In this document: positions 33,496-41,862 of the stretch, one piece after another
Numbering within the stretch: the first letter of the stretch is position 1
Layout: each line of letters begins with the position of its first letter
Notes under the pieces: generated by a model
Seen by the model: the letters and a program-made list of their open reading frames with translations, nothing else
Databases searched by the model: none
What the model was told of the DNA's origin: nothing
Program-made: the position numbers and the translations under genes
Assembly (NCBI RefSeq): GCF_900112105.1
Contig: NZ_FOKV01000001.1
Span: forward strand, 620,001 to 684,000
Length of the DNA stretch: 64,000 nucleotides
Source of the DNA: Zunongwangia mangrovi
GTDB taxonomy: Bacteria > Bacteroidota > Bacteroidia > Flavobacteriales > Flavobacteriaceae
Reading direction: 5' to 3'

Positions 33496-33920
33496 GTTAG
33501 CTTAGCTTTTTCCCTAAAAATATAATTAATTAAGATCACGGGTATAAAGTTTAAACTGATCCTTATTTGCTCAGTATTTGAACTAAAACTCATTTGCCAG
33601 ATATTCAAATTAACGGAAGCACCAATTATAGTATCTGAAGTAAGATCAATATAAAAACCAAGACAAATTCCGGCGACAAATTTGAAGGTAAATCCTAATA
33701 GACTTACCCCAATAATTTGTAGGAACTGATTGATAATAGATAAATTAAGTCCTTTTTTAAAGTCTTTTTTTAGAAGGAGGTAACCACTATAAATAGATAA
33801 GCCATTTAATGCTACGTTTAAAAGATCAATTGTGTGAAGGAAGAACAAGAAAGTCAAAATGCCCAAAGCACCTGCTATTAATTGATACAATCCCAAAATT
33901 TTGATGAATTTTAGATTCAT
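33492..33920 (-). CDS. Small hydrophobic membrane protein, unknown function
   Basis: A 142-residue protein with about four membrane helices (10-30, 35-50, 62-88, 115-135). I do not recognise a family. It has few charged residues apart from KKDFKKG after the second helix. The stop overlaps the convergent Fpg-type gene by four bases. Codon use is like its neighbours. Function cannot be inferred from context. Confidence 0.6.
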   Translation of the reverse strand: MNLKFIKILGLYQLIAGALGILTFLFFLHTIDLLNVALNGLSIYSGYLLLKKDFKKGLNLSIINQFLQIIGVSLLGFTFKFVAGICLGFYIDLTSDTIIGASVNLNIWQMSFSSNTEQIRISLNFIPVILINYIFREKAKLT

Positions 33921-33951
33921 TTTTTGTCTTTTTTGTTGTATTCTAAAAATT

Positions 33952-33986
33952 CACTGCCAACTGTTTCCTGAAACTGTCTACTTCAA
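33952..33986 (+). repeat. 7-bp-phased ACTGTC-type array at the HD gene end
   Basis: Five heptads including AACTGTT and ACTGTCT. It runs across the stop codon of the HD-domain gene (33978-33980) and covers its last two codons, so the array has become part of the coding end. Confidence 0.45.
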
Positions 33987-34634
33987 CCCATTCCATTCTG
34001 CATAAAACTGATCTAAAAACTGCTCCATAAATTCATGGCGTTTTTGTGCAATTTCAGCACCTGTTTTAGTGTTCATGCGATCTTTCAGCAATAATAATTT
34101 TTCGTAAAAGTGATTAATGGTTGGTGCATTCGAAGCTTTATATTCTTCTTTGGTCATATTCAGTTTTGGCTCGATTTCGGGATCGTAAATCGCTCGATTT
34201 TTAAATCCGCCATAATTAAACGTCCTCGCAATTCCTATCGCACCAATGGCGTCCAAACGATCGGCATCCTGAACAATATCAAGTTCGGCCGAATGAAATT
34301 TCTGTTCAATATTTCCGCCCTTAAAAGAGATATTCTGAATGATCTTTACCACATGATCAATAACTTCCGTAGAAACCTGCTGAGATTCTAAAAATTCGGC
34401 TGCTATTTTTGGACCAACGCTTTCATCTCCATTATGAAATTTCGAGTCGGCGATATCATGCAACAAAGCGCCCAGTTGCACAATAAAATCATCTGCATCT
34501 TCAGTTTTGGCGATTAGCTTAGTATTGTTTAAAACCCGCTCGATATGAAACCAGTCGTGACCACCTTCAGCATTTTTTAAAGTTTCTTTTACAAACTGAA
34601 TTGTGTTTTCGATAATCAATTCATTTTGAGTCAT
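33978..34634 (-). CDS. HD domain phosphohydrolase
   Basis: A 218-residue HD-superfamily protein. Metal ligands are visible as GHDWFHIERV (His26, His30), ALLHDIADS (His59-Asp60) and VQDADRLDAIGAIG (Asp around 127). It resembles the YedJ-type predicted metal-dependent phosphohydrolases acting on nucleotides or small phosphates. It lies three bases after the acyltransferase gene and is probably co-transcribed. Substrate unknown. Confidence 0.88.
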   Translation of the reverse strand: MTQNELIIENTIQFVKETLKNAEGGHDWFHIERVLNNTKLIAKTEDADDFIVQLGALLHDIADSKFHNGDESVGPKIAAEFLESQQVSTEVIDHVVKIIQNISFKGGNIEQKFHSAELDIVQDADRLDAIGAIGIARTFNYGGFKNRAIYDPEIEPKLNMTKEEYKASNAPTINHFYEKLLLLKDRMNTKTGAEIAQKRHEFMEQFLDQFYAEWNGLK

Positions 34635-34637
34635 ATT

Positions 34638-35369
34638 TTATCGAATATCAGTTATAATAGTACGTTCAACTAGTGCTACCAGGCTTTCTGGATCTGTAGA
34701 GTCGATTTCAATAGGTTCGTGTACTTTCATTCGCATGGTAACGCCGATATCTAAAGGGAAATTACCGTAGCGAAAAAGCTTCCAACTGTTGTTAATGGTG
34801 ATAGGCACCACCAGGGCGTGTGGCATTTGTTTAAAAAGCATTTGCATACCGCTGGCAGCAAACTTTTTAGGTTTTCCGGTGCGACTTCTGGTTCCCTCAG
34901 GGAATATTACAGCAGATCGATTGGTTTTCTTTAAATATTTGGCAAATTTGGCCATTTTAAGCAGACTTTCCCTTCGGTTTTTACGATCGATAAGTACCGA
35001 GCCGCCATGTCTTAAATTGAAAGAAATACTTGGTATTCCTTTTCCCAGTTCTTTTTTGCTTACAAATTTTGGATGATGTTTTCGCATGTACCAAACAATA
35101 GGAGGGATGTCGTACATTCCCTGGTGGTTTGCCACAAAAATACAGGGACGCTCAACCGGAATTTGATGTTCGTTTTCGACCACAAATCGCGTTCCCAGTA
35201 AATTAAGGCAACGTAGCAGAAAGAAATTGAAAATATCGACACTCTTTTTATGCGCCTGGTAACCGCCTAATTTTAATGAGATCCATTGGATAGGATGAAA
35301 AATTAGTAGGGTTAGAAAGAAGAAAAAATAAAATATGACCGTTAACGGATATGATAAAACTTTTTTCAT
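34638..35369 (-). CDS. plsC: 1-acyl-sn-glycerol-3-phosphate acyltransferase (PlsC family)
   Basis: A 243-residue membrane-associated acyltransferase. The catalytic NHx4D motif is FVANHQGMYD (81-87) and the substrate motif is FPEGTRSRTG (about 155). A hydrophobic segment at residues 7-27 anchors it. It adds the second acyl chain to lysophosphatidic acid in phospholipid synthesis. Other lysophospholipid acyltransferase roles are possible, so the gene name is likely rather than certain. It is followed closely by the HD gene. Confidence 0.85.
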   Translation of the reverse strand: MKKVLSYPLTVIFYFFFFLTLLIFHPIQWISLKLGGYQAHKKSVDIFNFFLLRCLNLLGTRFVVENEHQIPVERPCIFVANHQGMYDIPPIVWYMRKHHPKFVSKKELGKGIPSISFNLRHGGSVLIDRKNRRESLLKMAKFAKYLKKTNRSAVIFPEGTRSRTGKPKKFAASGMQMLFKQMPHALVVPITINNSWKLFRYGNFPLDIGVTMRMKVHEPIEIDSTDPESLVALVERTIITDIR

Positions 35370-35423
35370 TGCTTAAATTAAAGCTACAAAAATAAGTTTT
35401 TAAAGGAAATAGCCTCGTAATTC

Positions 35424-35807
35424 TTATTCGATCATTTTGGCGCATTTAGAATCTACACATCCAATCGTTGGGAAACCTTCGATGGAGCAGTCTGAAAATA
35501 TATTGAATTTATTATTATACTCTTCTTCAAGCTTTGTATAATCTTCGATCATTTCTTTCAGCAGATCTACATCTATAGCGGTTGAAAAAACTACGTATCC
35601 CTTTGGCCCGCCACAAGCTTTACTTCCGTAGGCTAAATAATCGCAATCTGTGTCTTCATTGCAATTTCCAGAACCCGAAAGATTAGTTATAGCTTCTAGT
35701 TGTTCCTGAAGTTGCATTTCAAAAGCAGCTTTATTTTCAGCGGTATCATCATCGGCGCAGGAAAGCAGGCCGAAAATCGAGAATATGAGCAAGATTTTTT
35801 TCTTCAT
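35424..35807 (-). CDS. Small cysteine-containing lipoprotein
   Basis: A 127-residue lipoprotein. I start at the ATG at 35807 (MKKKILLIFSIFGLLSC), which gives a proper signal peptide with the lipid cysteine at residue 17; the open frame extends further upstream. The mature part holds several cysteines (GNCNEDTDCDYLAYGSKACG and a C-terminal CVDSKC), likely disulfide bonded in the periplasm. The family is not known to me. Confidence 0.7.
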   Translation of the reverse strand: MKKKILLIFSIFGLLSCADDDTAENKAAFEMQLQEQLEAITNLSGSGNCNEDTDCDYLAYGSKACGGPKGYVVFSTAIDVDLLKEMIEDYTKLEEEYNNKFNIFSDCSIEGFPTIGCVDSKCAKMIE

Positions 35808-35851
35808 AATAATTAGATACAAACAATCTAAATAGGTTGCTTTTGGAACAT

Positions 35852-35883
35852 AAAAAAAACCGACAAGCAATTTGTCGGTTTTT
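35852..35883 (-). terminator. Bidirectional-looking terminator after the bacilliredoxin gene
   Basis: Stem ACCGACAA (35859-35866) with TTGTCGGT (35872-35879), A run before and T run after, so it can work in both directions. On the minus strand it follows the bacilliredoxin stop by 23 bases. Confidence 0.85.
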
Positions 35884-35905
35884 GATATTTTAAATTGAAT
35901 GCTGC

Positions 35906-36316
35906 TTAGCAGAATTCGTCGTAAGCACCGGTAAGGTTTTCAGCGATCATTTCAGCAGGACGGCCTTCGATGTGGTGACGCTCTAACATGTGCACTAACT
36001 CACCATCTTTAAATAATGCCATAGAAGGAGAAGATGGAGGGAACGGTACCATAAAGCCACGAGCAACATCGGTAGCTTCTCTATCTACACCTGCAAAAAC
36101 GGTATAAAGATTATCTGGAGTTTTTGCGTTTTGTAAAGACATTCTAGCACCTGGACGAGCATTTGCTGCAGCACATCCACAAACAGAATTTACTACAACA
36201 AGCGTAGTCCCTTCTTTTTTCATTGCTGCTTCTACATCTTCTACGGTATGTAATTCTTCAAAACCTATGCTTGTAAGATCTTCACGCATTGGCTTTACTA
36301 AATCTGCTGGATACAT
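35906..36316 (-). CDS. BrxA/BrxB family bacilliredoxin
   Basis: A 136-residue thioredoxin-fold protein of the YphP/YqiW family. The active motif is SVCGCAAANARPG, a CGC triplet (Cys46, Cys48) in place of CxxC. In Bacillus such proteins remove bacillithiol from proteins; whether this organism makes bacillithiol is not shown here, although it occurs in some Bacteroidota. A -7 element lies about 40 bases upstream. It is a single gene with a strong terminator. Confidence 0.92.
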   Translation of the reverse strand: MYPADLVKPMREDLTSIGFEELHTVEDVEAAMKKEGTTLVVVNSVCGCAAANARPGARMSLQNAKTPDNLYTVFAGVDREATDVARGFMVPFPPSSPSMALFKDGELVHMLERHHIEGRPAEMIAENLTGAYDEFC

Positions 36317-36353
36317 ATATTGTAATTTATTAGTATTAGACTTTATTAGTTTA

Positions 36354-36361
36354 CAAAGATA
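36354..36361 (-). promoter_or_regulatory. Candidate -7 element for the bacilliredoxin gene
   Basis: TATCTTTG on the minus strand matches TAnnTTTG, 38 bases before the start codon. Confidence 0.45.
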
Positions 36362-36495
36362 TTAAATTAAGTTCAGCTTAATGAAAATCAGCCCTTAAAC
36401 CTAATTTCTTCTAAAGTTGTCGTGCTTAAATCCCTTACCTTACAATAAAAGCGGTTAGTTTTGTAAATGTTATCTTTGCTAAAAATTTGCGATTT

Positions 36496-37236
36496 ATGAT
36501 AAAGTGGCTTCTAGCTGTTTTAGGTTTTATGTACATGCGATATCCCGGGGCCATTATTGGTTTTATTATTGGGACACTTTTAGATAATTGGAATCGTAGT
36601 AGCGGTGGTTTTCTAAAATCGATGATGGGAGGAAAGCAGTCTTCTACGGTAAGTCCGGGAGATTTCGAGCTTCATTTGTTGTCGCTTTGCGCGTTGGTGA
36701 TCAAGGCAGATGGAAAAGTTTCACAAACCGAACTCGATTATGTACGTTCTTATTTTGTACGTGCCTACGGGAAAGAGCGTGCTAATGCGACTTTTAGAAC
36801 CTTTAACGATGTTATTAAAAATCGTGAATTATCGGCCTCTCGAATTTCGCAGTATTTAGCCAGCAGAACGCAATATCCAACTCGTTTACAGATCACGCAC
36901 TTTTTATTTGGGATCGCCCAGGCCGATGGATCGGTAAGTGCTTCAGAAGCGAATATGATCCAAAAGATCGCCAGTTATCTAAGAATTGGTGCTAAAGATT
37001 TTGAAAGTATCAAGGCGATGTTCTTTAAACAAACGCCAGATAATGCCTATAAAATACTCGAGATCGATAAATCTGCTTCAGATAGCGATGTGAAAAAAGC
37101 TTACCGAAAAATGGTAAAGAAATACCATCCCGATAAGTTAGAACACATGGACGAAGCTTATAAAAAAGGTGCTCGCGAGAAATTCGATAAAGTACAGGAA
37201 GCTTACGAAACCATCCAAAAAGAACGCGGCTTCTAA
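36496..37236 (+). CDS. TerB domain and J-domain protein (DjlA-like)
   Basis: A 246-residue protein with a membrane-inserted N-terminus (about 2-22, RYPGAIIGFIIGTLLDN), a TerB-like helical domain (about 60-165, with LCALVIKADGKVSQTELDYV) and a C-terminal J-domain (about 180-246) holding the HPD motif (KKYHPDKLEHM). The order is that of E. coli DjlA, a membrane co-chaperone for DnaK. I use the ATG at 36496; an earlier in-frame TTG at 36487 is less likely. TATCTTTG at 36471-36478 could be its -7 element. Confidence 0.88.
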   Translation: MIKWLLAVLGFMYMRYPGAIIGFIIGTLLDNWNRSSGGFLKSMMGGKQSSTVSPGDFELHLLSLCALVIKADGKVSQTELDYVRSYFVRAYGKERANATFRTFNDVIKNRELSASRISQYLASRTQYPTRLQITHFLFGIAQADGSVSASEANMIQKIASYLRIGAKDFESIKAMFFKQTPDNAYKILEIDKSASDSDVKKAYRKMVKKYHPDKLEHMDEAYKKGAREKFDKVQEAYETIQKERGF

Positions 37237-37287
37237 GGCTCATCGAGCCATTTGTAATTAATGTAGTAAATGATGGAGGCTTAATTT

Positions 37288-37368
37288 GGGCGTTGCCTAC
37301 GGCCGGGCTTTACACTACAATCTTTTGCTCGTGCCTCGCAAAAGGATTTTCGCTGCAATCCCTAACGC
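37288..37368. repeat. GGGCGTT...AACGC dispersed repeat
   Basis: An 81-base element beginning GGGCGTTGCC and ending CCCTAACGC, with an inner near-perfect hairpin ATCTTTTGC / GCAAAAGGAT (about 37319-37346). I recognise this layout as a dispersed intergenic repeat seen in Bacteroidota genomes. It lies in the 192-base spacer before a broken lipoprotein gene. Only one copy is in the window, so the dispersal is not shown by this sequence. Confidence 0.5.
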
Positions 37369-37428
37369 AAAAAAATCTTTTTCACGCAACCATTTACTTT
37401 TTTAGGTATCTATTTTAAAATTTAGAAT

Positions 37429-37933
37429 ATGAAATCTACTTTAAAATTGTTGTTTGTTTTTGTTCTTTTTATAGGATGTTCAAACGATGATGACGAAGCA
37501 ATTGACTGTGATTTGGTAGATATAGCGCTTAGCGCTTCCAGCGCTGCATTTAAGACTGGTAGATAATACTGGTGAGAATCTTCTAGAATCAGGAAGTGTT
37601 GATCCTGAAACTATTACAATAGAAGCAGATTTTGGAGATGCTAGTTTTGTTTATATACCTGAAATTGAAAATGCAGAACCCAATTCAGTCAGCAGTATTA
37701 TTCAGCATTCTTTAGCCGTATCTCTTCCTACTAGTTTAGAAAATTTTCAATATCAAATTAGTGTTGCGGGGTATGAAACTGTCAATTTAGATATTCTGGC
37801 AGAAGAAAATGAAGAACCATGTAGCGATTTAAGTATTCCGGTAGGAGCATCAGTAAATGGGCAAGCTTTAGAACAGATTGAAATTTCTGAAATTGAAATG
37901 CTAATAGTACTGCCTTTAATAGCACAAGAATAG
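37429..37933 (+). pseudogene. Frameshifted lipoprotein gene
   Basis: The ATG at 37429 opens a lipoprotein signal (MKSTLKLLFVFVLFIGC, lipid Cys17) followed by SNDDDEAIDCD, but the frame stops at 37566 after 45 residues. The next frame from about 37555 is open for 126 codons to 37933 and reads LVDNTGENLLESGSVD and on, a continuous acidic beta-rich chain that fits the preceding part. One extra base in the region 37545-37557, just after three AGCGCT words, would explain both halves. It is either a pseudogene or a sequencing error; the family is unknown to me. Confidence 0.75.
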
Positions 37934-38413
37934 TCAATTATAGCTTATCAACTCCATCATTTTTTGAGTGGTTAAATACTGAAATTCGCGATTTTCGACA
38001 ATAAATTTTTCATCCAAAATTAAAATTGCCGGTAAGCTGAATTCACGCTTTTCTCTGCTTGCCAATAATAGCGGAATCTGATGAATGCCATTTCGGATAC
38101 TTTCTGCCTGCTGATTGTAGAATTTTTGCACGTCAAAAGTGATCGTATCGGTACTTTCAGCATTCATTTTTACGGCGTAATAATCGGAGTTTAATTTTTT
38201 GATAATTTCAGGATCTTTAAATGCATTTCGATCCATTTTTTTGCAATACACGCACCAGTCGGCATAAAAATAAATAAAGATTTTCTTCGGTTTTAGCGCC
38301 AAAGAGTCTTCTAATTGTTCAAAATCGATCCAGTTTATCGAATCACCTTTTTGAGCATAACCGAATACTGGAAATACTAAAAATAGAATCAATATTTGAA
38401 GATATTTGGTCAT
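37934..38413 (-). CDS. Secreted thioredoxin-like protein
   Basis: A 159-residue protein with a signal peptide (ends PVFGYAQ) and a thioredoxin fold with the redox motif FYADWCVYCKKMDR (Cys54, Cys57). The segment after it, FKDPEIIKKLNSDYYAVKMN, fits the DUF255/thioredoxin_7 type. It should act in the periplasm in disulfide reduction. It abuts the broken lipoprotein gene at the 3' end (convergent, zero gap). It lies near a TonB receptor on the same strand but 300 bases of repeats separate them. Confidence 0.85.
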   Translation of the reverse strand: MTKYLQILILFLVFPVFGYAQKGDSINWIDFEQLEDSLALKPKKIFIYFYADWCVYCKKMDRNAFKDPEIIKKLNSDYYAVKMNAESTDTITFDVQKFYNQQAESIRNGIHQIPLLLASREKREFSLPAILILDEKFIVENREFQYLTTQKMMELISYN

Positions 38414-38423
38414 GTTTTGTTGT

Positions 38424-38734
38424 ATTGAGCTGTTAGCCTTCAGCAGTCAGCTTTCAGCAAAAATTGTTTTTTAAATTGTACAATTTTGACTTCTGGCTCT
38501 TGACTCTTGCTTCTCTATTTTATTCTCTAGATTCTAAACTCTAATAGCGCAGCGATCTAAATTCTAACTTCCATTCACTTCTCGATACAATTTTAGCTCC
38601 GTTATCACTTCGCTAAAATCACTCGAAGTGACGATATATTTTATTCAACATTCAATATTCAACATTTCTAGGCTAAATTCTATAATCTATTCTCTCATAT
38701 CTAAAAGCGAAGCGGTCTAAATTCTAACTTCTAA
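38424..38734 (-). repeat. Mosaic of 7-bp-phased arrays
   Basis: This gene-free spacer is filled with heptad words. GCTGAAA-type units read on the minus strand at 38424-38458. CTTCTGG/CTCTTGA and TTCTAAA words hold one register at 38490-38587. TTCAACA/TTCAATA and TCTAAAA words hold another at 38644-38734, thirteen units in a row, and run into the TonB receptor stop codon. A 33-base block around GCGAAGCGG occurs twice (38539 and 38699). A dyad TCACTTCG...CGAAGTGA lies near 38610-38633. Confidence 0.65.
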
Positions 38735-41091
38735 AGGTCATGCAAATTCCCAAACTTAATTCCGAAGAAAAAAGTACGGGGTTGTGACGGGCCATAAACA
38801 TAATCTGAATCTCTGGTAGCGCCAGTATCAAAATCATCCTGATAGGAATTAAAAAGATTCTGAATTCCGCCATAAATATTCACCTGAAAACTTTCTGTAA
38901 TATCGATATGCTGATTTAGTTTTAGATTAAAATCGTAGAATGAATCACTTTCATTTAGTTGTAAAAATCCGCTGTCGCTAATTACCAAAGGAACGGTCAT
39001 CGGTCCGGTGTAGGTTCCGGTAAGATCGAGACTTGTTTCTTCAAAGATCGAGATGTTGGCATTCAGGTAGCCGTAAACGTTTGGATTACGAACAAATTCA
39101 GAAATAATAATATCGCTTTCATTGGGATTACTATGGTTAGCTTCAAATAAAATCTGTCCTTCTTTATATTTTGAATTCTGAAGTGTTCCCCCCATTTGAA
39201 AACTAAATTTTGAAGAAGGAGAAATGCCAATTTCAAAATTCATTCCGCTAACATAAGCGCCGCTCCCATTTCTTACTTCTTCCAATATCGAGCCATTGGA
39301 TAAACTTGCGCCGGTACTCACCGTAGTAAAAGGATTCTGAAGTTCGGTATAAAACCCTTCTAACAAAAAATTGGTTTGTAATTTGTTGAAATTCTTCGAG
39401 TAGTTTACTGATGCAGTATAGGCATTAGAATATTCGGTTTGCAGGTCATTTGATAAGATCACAAATTGCGGTTCACCACCCACCGAAGAAATATGCATAT
39501 CTTCATTAAACGCCTGCGGAGCTCTAAATCCGCGTGCATAACCACCTCTAAACTGCCAGTCGTCTGAAACTTTATATCTTAAAGTTAAACGCGGACTCAC
39601 AACCGTCTGTTCAATATCTGATTTTCTTTGAATTTCCTGAATTGTATAATTGCCATTAATCACTACATGATCTAAACGCCCACCGATAAGCGCCGTGAAT
39701 TTTTCAGAAGGTTTCCATTCATATTGAGCAAAAGCCCCGATAGAATTTACTTTTTGATCGATCGTACGCTGGTAACCGGGAATTTGATCTTCAGTATCGC
39801 ACAAATTATATTCGGTTCCCACGGTTAAAATGTCATCGCTATTTTTAAAATTTCGGGTGAATTGCCCACCAACTAAAAGAGCAAGATCATCGGTATTTCC
39901 GTAGGCATTCGCCGCAGTGATAGAATCCTGCTTTGTTCGGCCACCGCCCAATCCGCCATAAAAACTTTTACGATCGGTATGCTGGCCAGAGCTGTAGATC
40001 GAAAAATTATTGCTTCGGTCTTTATTGTGAAATTCGTAAGTAATTCCGCCAATTATGGTGTTGTGATCTAATTCTTCAGTGATATCGGTAAGATGAGGAG
40101 CGAGATTTAATCTGTCGCCACCACGTCGATATTCTTCCAAAGCGGTAAGATCTAAAGTAATTTTACTATTTTCATTCGGTTTTAAAAAAGCTTTTGCGCC
40201 CAGGCTGGTGTTGCTAAGTTCGGTAAGTTCAGAAAATCCGTCTTTATTTGCATCGTAGCTATTGCGATCGCGTTTCATGCCAAAAACGGTGATTCCGCTA
40301 GTCAATTCTTCATTCACTACAGAGCCATTAATATTTAAGGTTCGATCTGGAATTTCACCATCAATAAAGCCAAGATTCGATGAAATTTGCCATGAATTTA
40401 AAACAGGATCTTTGGTGATGATATTTATCGTTCCAGCAATCGCATTCGATCCATATAAAGCAGAGCCGCCACTTCTCACAACCTCGATACGGTCTAGAAT
40501 AGAAGTAGGGATTTGTTCTAAACCGTACACACTGTTTAAGGCGGAAAATACGGCCCTGCTATTTATTAAAACCTGTGTGTAGCTACCGTCTAGCCCATTT
40601 AAACGGACTTGCGTGAAGCCACAGTTTTGGCAATTTGTTTCTACCCGAACTCCGGGTTGATAGTTTAAACTTTCTGCTACTGAAATTGATTGTGTGGCGT
40701 TAAATAACTTTGGGCTAAGCACATTTACAACCACCGGGGCTTCTTTCACATTAACCCGATTTCTGGTCGCACTAATCACTACCTGATCTAATCCTAACTG
40801 ATCTTCTTCAAGCTGAATACTTATTTGCTGATTTTGGATAATTTCAGAAGTAATTTTTATGATTTTGGTTTTGTAACCAATCGCCTGAATTTTTAAAGAG
40901 TTTTCTGCGGAAGTTTTTATGCTGAAATTCCCTTCTCGATCTGCTGAAGTTCCTTGTGATTGCCCAATTACTGAAATATTTGCGAAAGCCACAGCTCCAG
41001 AAGTACTGCTTATTTTTCCGGTGATTTCTACCGCTTCCTGTGCGGTAGCGATAGTAGAAAAAAGGAAAAATAGGAGCCTAAAGATCTTCAT
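38731..41091 (-). CDS. TonB-dependent receptor, probably for metal uptake
   Basis: A 786-residue outer-membrane receptor: signal peptide (1-17), CarboxypepD_reg-like domain (20-105), plug (about 110-230, with VRSGGSALYGSNAIAGTINI) and a beta barrel ending in an aromatic-rich strand (RTFFFGIKFG). CQNCGFTQVRLNG in the plug carries a CxxC that could touch a metal or be a disulfide. It is divergent from a DtxR-type regulator with a palindromic operator between them and near ZIP and Feo genes, so iron, manganese or zinc is the likely cargo. The ligand is not read from sequence. Confidence 0.88.
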   Translation of the reverse strand: MKIFRLLFFLFSTIATAQEAVEITGKISSTSGAVAFANISVIGQSQGTSADREGNFSIKTSAENSLKIQAIGYKTKIIKITSEIIQNQQISIQLEEDQLGLDQVVISATRNRVNVKEAPVVVNVLSPKLFNATQSISVAESLNYQPGVRVETNCQNCGFTQVRLNGLDGSYTQVLINSRAVFSALNSVYGLEQIPTSILDRIEVVRSGGSALYGSNAIAGTINIITKDPVLNSWQISSNLGFIDGEIPDRTLNINGSVVNEELTSGITVFGMKRDRNSYDANKDGFSELTELSNTSLGAKAFLKPNENSKITLDLTALEEYRRGGDRLNLAPHLTDITEELDHNTIIGGITYEFHNKDRSNNFSIYSSGQHTDRKSFYGGLGGGRTKQDSITAANAYGNTDDLALLVGGQFTRNFKNSDDILTVGTEYNLCDTEDQIPGYQRTIDQKVNSIGAFAQYEWKPSEKFTALIGGRLDHVVINGNYTIQEIQRKSDIEQTVVSPRLTLRYKVSDDWQFRGGYARGFRAPQAFNEDMHISSVGGEPQFVILSNDLQTEYSNAYTASVNYSKNFNKLQTNFLLEGFYTELQNPFTTVSTGASLSNGSILEEVRNGSGAYVSGMNFEIGISPSSKFSFQMGGTLQNSKYKEGQILFEANHSNPNESDIIISEFVRNPNVYGYLNANISIFEETSLDLTGTYTGPMTVPLVISDSGFLQLNESDSFYDFNLKLNQHIDITESFQVNIYGGIQNLFNSYQDDFDTGATRDSDYVYGPSQPRTFFFGIKFGNLHDL

Positions 41092-41120
41092 TTCAATAAA
41101 TTTCAGGTGTTTAAATATTA

Positions 41121-41145
41121 TTTTTAGACAAATCTAAAAATTTGT
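41121..41145. promoter_or_regulatory. Palindromic operator for the DtxR-type regulator
   Basis: TTTTTAGA at 41121-41128 and TCTAAAAA at 41133-41140 form a perfect 8-bp inverted repeat with a CAAA spacer; ACAAAT/ATTTGT (41128-41145) overlaps it. It lies midway between the divergent receptor and regulator and touches the -33 element of the regulator promoter. The form resembles DtxR/IdeR-type boxes (TTAG...CTAA), so autoregulation and control of the receptor are likely. Confidence 0.6.
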
Positions 41146-41170
41146 TTTTAAATAAAAAAATGTATTTTTG
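41141..41170 (+). promoter_or_regulatory. Promoter of the dtxR-type gene
   Basis: A -33 TTTG (41141-41144) and a -7 TATTTTTG (41163-41170) with an 18-base spacer, the best match to the Bacteroidota consensus in this window. The start codon is at 41189. The operator overlaps the -33 box, which suggests repression by steric block. Confidence 0.65.
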
Positions 41171-41188
41171 TGTGTAATTAAAATTGAA

Positions 41189-41851
41189 ATGACGCTTTCC
41201 GAAGAAAATTATTTAAAATCCATCTTTCATTTAGAGAAGAAATATGTTCGCGGTGTAAGCACCAATGCGCTTGCCGAGGAAATGGAAACTAAAGCTTCAT
41301 CGGTCACCGATATGATCAAAAAGCTTTCCGAAAAAAATCTGGTAAACTATAAAAAGTATCAGGGCGTAAAACTGAGTGAAAAAGGAAATTCGATTGCCGT
41401 GCAAATCATTAGGAAGCATCGCTTGTGGGAATATTTTCTGGTAGAAAAACTAGATTTTAACTGGGATGAGGTACATGATATTGCCGAGCAGTTAGAGCAC
41501 ATAAAATCTGATGAATTAATATCGAAACTCGATAAATTTCTGGAGTATCCTAAGCGTGACCCTCACGGTGATCCTATCCCAGATGCCGAGGGTAATTTTG
41601 CGAATCTCGAAAAAAAGATTTTGGCCGAATTTAACGAAGGTGACCAGGGAATTTGTGTGGGAGTTAAAGATTCTTCTGCAGCATTTTTGCAGTATTTAGA
41701 TCGAAATAAGATCAAATTAGGGAAATCGATCACCATTTTAGAAAAAGAACAATTTGATGGTTCTATGATCTTAAAAATGAATAATAAAGAGCTTACCATT
41801 TCTAAAGTGGCTGCTAATAATATTTACTTAAAGCCGGTGGCTTTAGATTAA
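41189..41851 (+). CDS. DtxR/MntR family metal-dependent regulator
   Basis: A 220-residue repressor. The N-terminal winged helix (SEENYLKSIFHLEKKYVRGVSTNALAEEM) is followed by the dimerisation domain with metal ligands (KHRLWEYFLVEKLDFNWDEVHDIAEQLEH, containing the usual His and Glu residues) and a C-terminal FeoA/SH3-like domain (from about 150). The ATG at 41189 gives the family start. The gene leads an operon with a ZIP transporter eleven bases downstream and faces a TonB receptor, so it senses iron or manganese. Confidence 0.9.
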   Translation: MTLSEENYLKSIFHLEKKYVRGVSTNALAEEMETKASSVTDMIKKLSEKNLVNYKKYQGVKLSEKGNSIAVQIIRKHRLWEYFLVEKLDFNWDEVHDIAEQLEHIKSDELISKLDKFLEYPKRDPHGDPIPDAEGNFANLEKKILAEFNEGDQGICVGVKDSSAAFLQYLDRNKIKLGKSITILEKEQFDGSMILKMNNKELTISKVAANNIYLKPVALD

Positions 41852-41862
41852 CCAACTAAATT

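Noticed and set aside
37237-37250. Terminator after the J-domain gene (GGCTC/GAGCC)
   Set aside because: Only five base pairs and no T run follow.
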